NCBI GenBank assembly: GCA_964356355.1
Contig: CAYHGX010000024.1
Location: 1-13,579, forward strand
Length of the DNA: 13,579 bases
Origin: CAYHGX01 sp964356355
GTDB taxonomy: Bacteria; Patescibacteriota; Gracilibacteria; UBA1369; LOWO2-01-FULL-3
Reading direction: 5' to 3'
Shown: positions 6,843-13,579 of the stretch, one piece after another
Numbering within the stretch: position 1 is the stretch's first letter
How the letters are laid out: every line of letters starts with the position of its first letter
The notes under the pieces: generated by a model
The model's database searches: none
Seen by the model: only the letters and a program-made list of their open reading frames with translations
Told to the model about the DNA's origin: nothing
Translations under genes and position numbers: made by a program

Positions 6843-8687
6843 ATGGTTACCGTCAACGAAGAATTCTACCGCCTCAAGTGTATCAGCTGCAAAGCTGAGT
6901 TCGCCGAGCGCGACACCTGCACCACTTGTCTCAAGTGCGGTGATCCACTCGATGTCGTTTATGATTACTCTTTTATGAGAAAGCGCCTCAACGTCTATGC
7001 GCTCAAAAATTCACCAATTTCCGCCCTCAAGTATCTCACCTTTTATCCGATCCTCGATCTCGAAAAAATCGTGAGCTTAAACGAAGGAGGCACTCCACTC
7101 CATCACTGCCGCAACCTCTCAAAGGAATATGGACTCAAAAATCTCTATGTGAAAAACGAAGGTGCCAATCCTACTGGTGTTTTCAAAGATCGCGGTACAC
7201 TTGTGGAAGTTACTAAGGCCCTAGAAATGGGAGCAAAAGCCGTTTGCCTTGCCTCTACAGGTAATATGGCCGCCTCAGTTTCCGCCTACTGTACAATCGC
7301 CAAAATCCCCTGCTACGTGCTGGTTCCCGAAGGCACGCCAATTGGAAAACTCGCCCAAACACTTTCTTACGGAGCTCGCATTATCCAGGTGCGCGGTACC
7401 TATTCTGATTGCGCAAAACTAGCGGTTGAAGTGGCTAAGAAAAATAATTTCTACCTCGCCGGCGATTATGTTTTCCGCCTCGAAGGTCAAAAATCACAGG
7501 CCTACGAAATCGCAGAACAGCTTGGATGGAAGGCTCCCGACTACCTTGTTTGTCCTATCGGTTGTGGCACAAATTTAGCTGCTATCTGGAAGGGCTTTAA
7601 GGAATTAAAAGAGCTCGACCTTATTGAGAAACTTCCGAAATTAATAGGCGTTCAACCCACCGGTTGCAATGTGGTAAACAAAGCCTTCCGCAAGAAGACA
7701 CTCAACTTCACACCACTTGATAAGCCAAACACCATCTGCAGTGCCGTGGCCGCGGGCTATCCGCTCGATGGCATCAAAGTGCTCCAGGCTCTTTTTGAGT
7801 CCAAGGGCGCAGTGGTTGACCTCACTGATGAAGAGGTGCTTGAACACGAGCAGTATCTTGCCCGACAGGAAGCCATTTTCGTGGAGCCATCAGGCGCTCT
7901 CCCCATCGCCGCTGTCAAAAAACTTTCACAGGAAGGTTTCTTCAAACCCGACGACACGATCGTTTGCATCGCCACCGGCAACGGCCTCAAGGATCCCAAG
8001 TCCGCCGTGAAAATGATCCCCGATCCGCCAACTATCGATCCCGATATCCGCGAGGTTGATAATTATCTCAAATACAAACTTTATCAGATTCAATCCGAGG
8101 GTGTAAAAAATAAGGCAAAAGTTCTCTGGAAACGCATCCCCGAGCAAAAAGAACTCAAAAAAATCATCCACGATGAATTCGGAATCGACCTATCTTCTGC
8201 ATTAATGAAGGGAGCCACTACTGCCATCAAAGCCTTCGAAGCCAAAGGGAAAATCATCGCCAAGCAAGACCTACAAAATATTCTCGAGGAGCAGATGGAC
8301 GAGTATAATCTCAAGGATAAGCATCTCGAAGTGATCGATTTCGAAGCCAAAACTTCCAAATACAATCAGGCGCAGGCCAGTATTAAGGTTCGTTATGGTA
8401 AGGAGATTTTGCTGGGACAAGGTAAGGGAACAGGCGCAGTGGACGCCATTATCACCGCTCTCATGTCCAGTATTAAAAATCATGATAAACTTGCCATCAA
8501 GCTTGTAGACTACAACGTAGAAATATTCACCGGCGGCGTAGAAGCGGCTGTGAAAGTAGTCATGACCGCAGTAGATAAACACGAAAATCGCACCATCGCC
8601 ACTGCCACCTCACCCGACGTAATTGTGGCTTCAGTCAGCGCCTTTGAGAAATGTTATAACTTCCTTTATAATAAAAACCATGCCTAG
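6843..8687 (+). CDS. thrC: Threonine synthase-family PLP enzyme fused to a LeuA-type allosteric domain
   Basis: 614 residues, longer than a single-domain threonine synthase (about 350-450). Residues 9-40 form a zinc-ribbon-like head (C13/C16, C29/C32). Residues about 75-395 are the fold-type II PLP core: NPTGVFKDR with Schiff-base lysine K115, ASTGN at 137-141, and GCGTNLAAIWKGFKEL at 240-255. Residues about 400-505 are an unassigned helical linker. Residues about 507-612 match the LeuA dimerisation/regulatory domain of isopropylmalate and citramalate synthases: GQGKGTGAVDA (525-535), LVDYNVEIFTGG, DVIVASVSAF. That domain binds leucine or isoleucine in its known hosts. The ATG at 6843 is chosen because an in-frame TTG at 6798 lies in the attenuator U-tract. 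First gene of the ilv operon; its stop overlaps the ilvE start by 8 bp. It could make threonine, the Ile precursor, or act as the missing threonine dehydratase; sequence alone cannot decide. Confidence 0.85.
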   Translation: MVTVNEEFYRLKCISCKAEFAERDTCTTCLKCGDPLDVVYDYSFMRKRLNVYALKNSPISALKYLTFYPILDLEKIVSLNEGGTPLHHCRNLSKEYGLKNLYVKNEGANPTGVFKDRGTLVEVTKALEMGAKAVCLASTGNMAASVSAYCTIAKIPCYVLVPEGTPIGKLAQTLSYGARIIQVRGTYSDCAKLAVEVAKKNNFYLAGDYVFRLEGQKSQAYEIAEQLGWKAPDYLVCPIGCGTNLAAIWKGFKELKELDLIEKLPKLIGVQPTGCNVVNKAFRKKTLNFTPLDKPNTICSAVAAGYPLDGIKVLQALFESKGAVVDLTDEEVLEHEQYLARQEAIFVEPSGALPIAAVKKLSQEGFFKPDDTIVCIATGNGLKDPKSAVKMIPDPPTIDPDIREVDNYLKYKLYQIQSEGVKNKAKVLWKRIPEQKELKKIIHDEFGIDLSSALMKGATTAIKAFEAKGKIIAKQDLQNILEEQMDEYNLKDKHLEVIDFEAKTSKYNQAQASIKVRYGKEILLGQGKGTGAVDAIITALMSSIKNHDKLAIKLVDYNVEIFTGGVEAAVKVVMTAVDKHENRTIATATSPDVIVASVSAFEKCYNFLYNKNHA

Positions 8688-9603
8688 TTCATTTCCCCTC
8701 TGTTACTTTCAAAAAAAAGTCATCAAGATCGAAAAAGCAGTAGTGCCAATCCAGGCAAAGGCACTGCAATATGGGCTCGGTTGCTTCTCGGGCATCAGAG
8801 GGTTTTACAACAAAGATAAAAAGAATCTCTATCTTTTCCGCCCGCAGGATCATTTTAAACGGCTCGAAGAAGCAGCGAAAATCCTCGGAATGAAGTTGAA
8901 ACTCACCTATCCCCAATTCGAGAAAATCGTTAAGGAATTGTTGCAAAAAAACAAAGCCAAAGAGGATATCTACGTACGCACAACTCTTTACGCCGCCTCC
9001 ACCAAACTCACTCCGCGCTTCGATAATAGCGATGATGATGTTTGCATCTATATTCTTTCTCTCAAGGATTATTATGGCGCAGATAACGGCTTAAACTGTT
9101 GCGTTTCCAGCTGGCGCCGCATCGACGACGATGTCATTTCCGTGAAGGCCAAAAGTACCGGCACCTACGCCGGCTCCGGCCTCGCCAAAACGGAAGCTTT
9201 GCTAAACGGGTATGATGAGCCAATTTATCTCAACCGCTCGGGACACGTTTCCGAGGCTTCCAGTGCCAATATTTTTGGAGTTAAAGATGGAGTGGTTTGG
9301 ACCCCACCGCTTTCTGCTAACATTTTAAACGGCATCACTCGCCGCAGTTTACTCGAATTAATGCGCAACGAAATGGACCTTGAAGTGCGCGAAGAAAATT
9401 TCGATCGCTCGATGCTTTACACCATGGATGAGCTCTTTTTATCAGGCACCGCAGCCAAAGTTAGCTGGATCAGAGAGGTGGACCATCGCAAAATTGGCAC
9501 AGGAAAACTTGGCCCAATCACGAAGAAATTAAGCGAACTTTACAATCAAGCCTCTTCCGGCAATCTTCCGAAATATTCACAGTGGTGCGTGCCGATGTTT
9601 TAA
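8680..9603 (+). CDS. ilvE: Branched-chain amino acid aminotransferase
   Basis: 307 residues, the usual size for fold-type IV class IV aminotransferases. IlvE transfers amino groups between glutamate and the 2-oxo acids of Ile, Val and Leu in the cytoplasm. Visible motifs are LQYGLGCFSGIRGFY (29-43), DHFKRLEEAAKILGM (57-71), and VKAKSTGTYAGSGLAKTEA (155-173) with PLP lysine K158. SEASSANIF (191-199) supplies the pyridine-N glutamate E192. NGITRRSLLEL (217-227) and LFLSGTAAKV (252-261) complete the pattern. D-amino acid transaminase and aminodeoxychorismate lyase share the fold, but context favours IlvE. The ATG at 8680 is preferred over an in-frame GTG at 8623, which would lie deep inside the upstream gene. 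ATGCCTAG shares its start with the upstream stop (8-bp overlap), suggesting translational coupling. A 17-nt spacer leads to ilvD. Confidence 0.9.
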   Translation: MPSSFPLCYFQKKVIKIEKAVVPIQAKALQYGLGCFSGIRGFYNKDKKNLYLFRPQDHFKRLEEAAKILGMKLKLTYPQFEKIVKELLQKNKAKEDIYVRTTLYAASTKLTPRFDNSDDDVCIYILSLKDYYGADNGLNCCVSSWRRIDDDVISVKAKSTGTYAGSGLAKTEALLNGYDEPIYLNRSGHVSEASSANIFGVKDGVVWTPPLSANILNGITRRSLLELMRNEMDLEVREENFDRSMLYTMDELFLSGTAAKVSWIREVDHRKIGTGKLGPITKKLSELYNQASSGNLPKYSQWCVPMF

Positions 9604-9620
9604 ACAGTTAACTTGAAATC

Positions 9621-11467
9621 ATGTCCGATCAAAACCTAAAACCTAGAAGTGCCCTGATGACCGAAGGAGTATCTCGCGCCCCAAACCGTGCCATGCTGCG
9701 CGGTACCGGCTTTTCCGATGAAGATTTCGAGAAGCCAATCGTGGGAATTGCCAGCGCTTGGAGCGAGGTTACTACCTGCAATATGCATATTGATAAGCTC
9801 GCTCGCGATGTGTACGAAGGTGTGCGTGAGGGCGGCGGTGTGCCCCAAACCTTCGGCACAATTACCGTGGCCGATGGTATTGCGATGGGCCACGAAGGCA
9901 TGAAATATTCATTAGTTAGTCGTGAAGTAATTGCCGATTCCATTGAAACAGTTGCGGGCGCGCAGCGCTTTGATGGGCTGATTTGCGTGGGTGGTTGCGA
10001 CAAAAATATGCCTGGCGCCATGATGGCGATTGCGAGAGTAAATACCCCAAGTATTTTTGTGTATGGAGGTACGATTATGCCCGGCCAACTTCACGGAAAA
10101 GACATTGATATCGTTAGTATTTTTGAGGCCGTAGGCCAGTTTCAAGCCGGAAAAATAACAGAGGAAGAACTCAGAGAAGTGGAATGCAAAGCGTGCCCAG
10201 GAGCCGGATCTTGTGGTGGAATGTATACGGCCAATACCATGTCTTCAGCTATTGAAGCGCTTGGCATGAGCTTGCCGTATGGCTCTACTNNNNNNNNNNN
10301 NNNNNNNNNNNNNNNNNNNNNNNNNNNNNNNNNNNNNNNNNNNNNNNNNNNNNNNNNNNNNNNNNNNNNNNNNNNNNNNNNNNNNNNNNTACCATGTCTT
10401 CAGCTATTGAAGCGCTTGGCATGAGCTTGCCGTATGGCTCTACTACCCCGGCAGTGGTGGAAGAAAAAAACATTGAATGTATCCGAGCGGGCACTCAAAT
10501 TATCGAGCTTTTACGCCAAAACATCCGTCCCCGCGACATCATGACCAAGAAAGCCTTTGAAAACGCCATCGTAGTTGTGCTGGCACTTGGAGGTTCTACC
10601 AATGCTGTTTTGCATCTCCTGGCTATGGCGCACGCCGCCGAAGTTGATCTTACGATTGACGATTTTAGTCGCATCTCTGATCGCACTCCCCAGCTCACCG
10701 ATATGAAACCGGGAGGCAAATATGTAACAGTTGATTTGCATAATGCCGGCGGCTGCCCTGCGGTAATGAAGCTCCTCCTCGATGCAGGAATGCTTCACGG
10801 CGAATGTATGACAGTTACAGGGAAAACCGTTGCCGAAAATCTCGCAGACATTGCTTTGCCTGCCCCAGATCAGCAAGTTATTCAGCCTCTCAGCGATCCG
10901 GTGATGAAAACCGGCCCAATAGTTATTTTGAAAGGCAACCTCGCCCTAGAGGGAGCTGTGGCAAAGGTGAAGGGCTTAAAAGTTTTTTCACACAAAGGTC
11001 CAGCAAAAGTTTACGAATGTGAAGAGGATGCTTTTGCTGCCATTCATGAGGATAAAATCGTTGCCGGTGACACGGTGGTAATTCGCAACGAAGGGCCCAA
11101 AGGTGGCCCAGGTATGCGCGAAATGTTGGCCATTACTTCGGCTCTTGTTGGCAAAGGCCTGGGTGCAGCAGTAGCCTTGATTACCGACGGCCGCTTCTCA
11201 GGAGGCACGCATGGATTGGTAATTGGACACGTGGCGCCAGAGGCCTTTACTGGCGGACTGATTGGCCTGCTCAAAGATGGTGATATTATCAACATTGATT
11301 CTGATAATAAATTGCTCGAGGTAGAGCTTTCCGATGAGGAAATTGCTTCGCGCAAAGCAGCCTGGGTTCAACCAAAACCGCGCTATTCCCGCGGCGTTCT
11401 TCGTAAATATATGGAAACCGTTAGCTCACCAATGTATGGAGCAGTAACTGACAAATATGACCAATAA
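9621..11467 (+). CDS. ilvD: Dihydroxy-acid dehydratase, interrupted by a scaffold gap
   Basis: IlvD dehydrates 2,3-dihydroxy-isovalerate and -methylvalerate to the 2-oxo acids of Val and Ile using an Fe-S cluster. Candidate cluster ligands are C53 (TTCNMH), C126 (GGCDKNMPG) and C198 (CPGAGSCGG), the pattern of [2Fe-2S] IlvD enzymes; K128 follows in the CDK motif. Near the end, TDGRFSGGTHGLVIGH contains the catalytic-serine motif. A run of 100 N (10290-10389) breaks the gene. The 55 bases before it (10235-10289) are repeated exactly after it (10390-10444). Removing the N run plus one copy (155 bp) joins the two halves in the same frame into 563 residues, full length for IlvD. So the gene is probably intact and the gap an assembly artefact. 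ATG at 9621; TAA at 11465, overlapping ilvB by 11 bp. EDD (Entner-Doudoroff) is the close paralogue; context excludes it. Confidence 0.92.
10235..10289 (+). repeat. 55-bp exact duplicate, left copy at the gap edge
   Basis: These 55 bases, starting taccatgtcttcagc and ending tatggctctact, recur exactly at 10390-10444 on the other side of the N run. The length and position suggest a shared k-mer end of two contigs that were scaffolded but not merged, not a biological repeat. Confidence 0.9.
10290..10389. other. Assembly gap of 100 N
   Basis: Exactly 100 N, the conventional length for a gap of unknown size. It is flanked on both sides by the same 55 bases, so true missing sequence is probably zero. 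Confidence 0.98.
10390..10444 (+). repeat. 55-bp exact duplicate, right copy at the gap edge
   Basis: Second copy of 10235-10289. In-frame continuity of ilvD is recovered if this copy and the N run are removed (155 bp in total). Confidence 0.9.
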
Positions 11468-13301
11468 CAATCCAAAAACCGGCGCCGATCTCTTCTGCCA
11501 AGCACTCTCCGACCAGGGAGTTGATATGATGTTTGGTATTCCTGGTGGAGTAGTTTTGCCACTTTATGACAAAATCAACAAATACGGCCATGAGATTAAG
11601 CACATTCTTCCTCGTCACGAACAGGGCGGCGGCTTCGCCGCCGATGGCTATGCCCGGGCCACAGGCAAGGTAGGGGTAGCCCTCGGCACTTCGGGCCCGG
11701 GCGCTACCAATCTCCTCACTGCCATTGCCAACTCTATGTTGGATTCAGTACCTACGATTTATATTACCGGCCAAGTAGTTGAGGAATTTATTGGCACCGA
11801 CGCCTTCCAGGAGGTAGACGTAATTGGCATGACTATGCCAGTTGTGAAACACAGCTACCTCGTTACACGGGCCGAAGATATTCCACGCGTCGTCAAAGAG
11901 GCCTTTTACCTCGCATCTACTGGGCGGCCCGGCCCGGTCCATATAGACCTTGTGAAGGACGTTTGGTTCCAAGAGGTAGAAACAGACCCTGATCCGCAAA
12001 TGGATCTCCCCGGCTACCAGCCTTTACCCGATGTGGCCGCTGATTCTGAAATTGAAAAACTCGATGCTCTTCTCAAAAACAGTTTATGTTTACTTTCCGA
12101 AAGTCGGAATGTAAACCAGACCTCCGCTCCAGGTATGTCGCCCCTACGTCCCGTCATTATCGCGGGCCATGGCGTGGAGCTCTCACGCGCCCAATCTCAA
12201 CTCGTAGAATTCGCTGAAAAGCACAATATCCCAGTCGTTTCCACTCTTCTTGGTCTCGGCAACTTTCCTCAGGGTCACCAGCTTTGGGCTGGAATGATTG
12301 GTATGCACGGCGATGCCGTAGCCAACTTTACCGTCCACAATGCTAATCTGGTCATCGGTATCGGCTGCCGTTTCGACGATCGCATTACTGGCAAAATCGA
12401 CGCCTTCATTAAAGACAAAACCTTCGTCCACTTCGAAATTGATCCATCAGAAATAGGTAAAACCGTCCCTACGAAGCTCCCGATTCCCGGCGACCTCAAG
12501 GACACTCTCTCCCGCGCCAACGAACTCACTACTCCTCACTCTTTCCCCCAATGGTGGGAACAAATAGCCCAGTGGAAAACCAAGTATGGTTTCTTGGACT
12601 TTACTTCAAATCCAGTACCAGGAAAGGCCACCTCTACTCACTCCGGCACTCTTAGCCAGGCGCGCATCGTTAGTCTTCTTTCTGAAATAACCAACGGCGA
12701 AGCCATCGTAGCCGGTGACGTAGGCCGTCACCAAATGTGGCTCGCAAGATTTTACCGTTTCAAGCACCCCAACTCCCATCTCTCCTCGGGCGGCTTGGGC
12801 TCTATGGGTTATGGGCTCCCCGCAGCCATGGGGGCCGCCCTCGGCCAGCCACAAAGAGAAGTCTGGTCCATCTCCGGCGACGGCGGTTTCATGATGAATC
12901 TCCAAGAGCTCGGCACTCTCGCCGAATATAATATCCCCGTCCACGCCTGCATTATGGAAGACGCAGCCCTGGGCATGGTTCGCCAATGGCAAAGCCTGCT
13001 CTTCAAAGGCAATCACTCCCACTCCGAATTCAAAAATCCCGATTTCGTAGCCTTGGCCAACGCCTTCGGCATCCCCGCTTGGCGCGTCCACACCTACGAA
13101 GAGGCCCGCACCGCCATCGAAGAAGCTCGCAAAGTAAAAGGCCCCACGCTCATCACCTTTATGGTTCACCCCGACGAGCACGTTTACCCAATGGTTCCAC
13201 CAAATACCGCCCTCGGCGATCAAGCGCTCTGCGACGCCGATCTCTTACAAGATAAAGCCCAAAAATATGACGACGACGCACTCCTACAAGGTCACACTTA
13301 G
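11457..13301 (+). CDS. ilvB: Acetolactate (acetohydroxyacid) synthase large subunit
   Basis: 614 residues; the ThDP/FAD/Mg enzyme that condenses pyruvate with pyruvate or 2-oxobutyrate, the first common step to Val/Leu and Ile. The PYR domain (about 7-175) carries RHEQGGGFAADGYARATGK with catalytic glutamate E55. The FAD-binding middle domain (about 230-370) has GMHGDAVAN and GCRFDDRITGKIDAF. The PP domain (about 395-575) has SGDGGFMMNLQELGT (473-487) and GMVRQWQ (506-512). Two oddities: the metal ligand normally Asn, 27 residues after D475, is Asp (D502, in MEDAALGM instead of LNN). Residues about 207-229 also look like an insertion before PVIIAGHG, encoded by DNA containing the palindrome at 12088-12116. 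A tail of about 35 residues follows the usual end. Overlaps ilvD by 11 bp and ilvN by 35 bp. The conserved motifs favour AHAS over other ThDP decarboxylases. Confidence 0.92.
   Translation: MTNNNPKTGADLFCQALSDQGVDMMFGIPGGVVLPLYDKINKYGHEIKHILPRHEQGGGFAADGYARATGKVGVALGTSGPGATNLLTAIANSMLDSVPTIYITGQVVEEFIGTDAFQEVDVIGMTMPVVKHSYLVTRAEDIPRVVKEAFYLASTGRPGPVHIDLVKDVWFQEVETDPDPQMDLPGYQPLPDVAADSEIEKLDALLKNSLCLLSESRNVNQTSAPGMSPLRPVIIAGHGVELSRAQSQLVEFAEKHNIPVVSTLLGLGNFPQGHQLWAGMIGMHGDAVANFTVHNANLVIGIGCRFDDRITGKIDAFIKDKTFVHFEIDPSEIGKTVPTKLPIPGDLKDTLSRANELTTPHSFPQWWEQIAQWKTKYGFLDFTSNPVPGKATSTHSGTLSQARIVSLLSEITNGEAIVAGDVGRHQMWLARFYRFKHPNSHLSSGGLGSMGYGLPAAMGAALGQPQREVWSISGDGGFMMNLQELGTLAEYNIPVHACIMEDAALGMVRQWQSLLFKGNHSHSEFKNPDFVALANAFGIPAWRVHTYEEARTAIEEARKVKGPTLITFMVHPDEHVYPMVPPNTALGDQALCDADLLQDKAQKYDDDALLQGHT
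12088..12116. repeat. Imperfect palindrome inside an insertion in ilvB
   Basis: Arms gtttactttccga (12088-12100) and tcggaatgtaaac (12104-12116) pair in 12 of 13 positions around an AAG loop. The core ACTTTCCGAAAGT (12092-12104) is the same 13 bases as in the palindrome at 2412-2434, in the same codon register (Leu-Ser-Glu-Ser). It lies in a stretch of IlvB that is not part of the conserved enzyme. Confidence 0.65.
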
Positions 13302-13527
13302 AGTAAAAAACGAAGCCGGCGTCCTAGCCCGCATCACAGTTCTAATTCGCAAATTCCAGATCAACATCCGCTCTCTTGACGTTGCCCCCATTGATCTCGA
13401 AGAGCGCTTTTCCGACATTCACCTCACGCTCGAAACCACCAAGTCCCACGCCGACATCGCCATGAAAAAGCTCTCCCGCCTCATCCCGGTGATCGACGTG
13501 AAATACGATGAGTTGAAGTCAGCCTAA
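13267..13527 (+). CDS. ilvN: Acetolactate synthase small (regulatory) subunit, short ACT form
   Basis: 86 residues comprising one ACT domain (about 6-77): YKVTLRVKNEAGVLARITVL, then INIRSLDV and a closing KKLSRLIPVIDVKY strand. NEAGVL and NIRSL correspond to the valine-binding loop and the N-I-S-L motif of IlvN/IlvH. It resembles the short IlvM/IlvN forms (about 87-96 residues) and lacks the C-terminal domain of the roughly 160-residue IlvH. It should bind the ilvB product, stimulate it and confer feedback control by branched-chain amino acids; this follows from the family. The ATG at 13267 lies 35 bp inside the end of ilvB in another frame. No later ATG would keep the ACT domain, so the overlap is probably real and implies coupled translation. 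Stop TAA at 13525. Confidence 0.88.
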   Translation: MTTTHSYKVTLRVKNEAGVLARITVLIRKFQINIRSLDVAPIDLEERFSDIHLTLETTKSHADIAMKKLSRLIPVIDVKYDELKSA

Positions 13528-13579
13528 AATGCTTGCCCTCGCCCCAATTTCCCCCTAAAATGCCTCGGAACTAATATTT
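13528..13579. other. Downstream end of window, no gene start seen
   Basis: 52 bases follow ilvN. ATGs at 13529 and 13560 open only 9- and 4-codon frames. No terminator hairpin is visible, so the operon may continue beyond the window, for example with ilvC, but no such start is present here. Confidence 0.5.

Noticed and set aside
8623..8679. GTG at 8623 as start of ilvE
   Set aside because: It would overlap the LeuA-like domain of the upstream gene by 65 bp. The ATG at 8680 gives the normal IlvE length and a typical 8-bp overlap.
10290..10389. ilvD as two genes or a pseudogene
   Set aside because: The flanking 55-bp exact duplication and restored frame after its removal show that the break is an assembly artefact.
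12606..13223. 205-codon open frame on the minus strand within ilvB
   Set aside because: It lies antisense to the well-conserved PP domain of IlvB, has Gly/Val-rich composition typical of a shadow frame, and shows no family resemblance.
13529..13558. Nine-codon frame after ilvN as a second leader peptide
   Set aside because: It has no run of regulatory codons, no promoter and no following hairpin within the window.
1..13579. CRISPR array, insertion sequence or prophage genes
   Set aside because: No regularly spaced direct repeats, transposase, integrase or phage structural motifs were found on either strand.

Overview
The window looks like part of a scaffold from an uncultivated bacterium. 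GC is intermediate, genes are tightly packed, and a 100-N gap is flanked by an exact 55-bp repeat, as expected for a short-read metagenome assembly. Large proteins without a recognisable family, absence of clear Shine-Dalgarno sites and the lack of any TGA stop fit a candidate-phylum lineage (Patescibacteria/CPR-like, perhaps the Peregrinibacteria/Gracilibacteria side). That placement is inference. All long genes read through with the standard bacterial code.

Layout. Bases 1-3518 (+) carry the end of a very large soluble protein of unknown function with a Pro-rich linker. Its last 20 bp overlap, tail to tail, a DUF2339-type multi-spanning membrane protein on the minus strand (3499-5220). Bases 5221-5460 are a repeat-dense intergenic stretch. 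It ends in an intrinsic terminator for a minus-strand tRNA-Tyr (5461-5545), which has its own promoter. A small four-helix membrane protein follows (5671-6057, +). Bases 6150-6645 hold what looks like a damaged RelB/RelE-type toxin-antitoxin pair: the antitoxin lacks its N-terminus and the toxin is split by a frameshift at an A6 run.

The second half (6635-13527, +) is a branched-chain amino acid operon. A near-consensus extended -10 promoter drives a 16-codon leader peptide with ten Ile/Leu/Val codons. Mutually exclusive RNA hairpins follow, ending in a U-tract: a classical translation-coupled attenuator. The structural genes are a threonine synthase-family enzyme fused to a LeuA-type allosteric domain, then ilvE, ilvD, ilvB and a short ilvN. 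Start/stop overlaps of 8, 11 and 35 bp suggest translational coupling. IlvB/IlvN make acetolactate or acetohydroxybutyrate, IlvD makes the 2-oxo acids and IlvE transaminates them. ilvC and a classical ilvA are not in the window.

The most interesting points are the PLP enzyme-LeuA domain fusion (a possible Ile/Leu-gated enzyme standing where ilvA would normally be), the complete attenuator in front of it, a palindromic element found in frame in two unrelated genes, and an Asn-to-Asp change at the Mg/ThDP site of IlvB. The gap in ilvD appears to be an assembly artefact: removing it together with the duplicated 55 bp restores a full-length gene.
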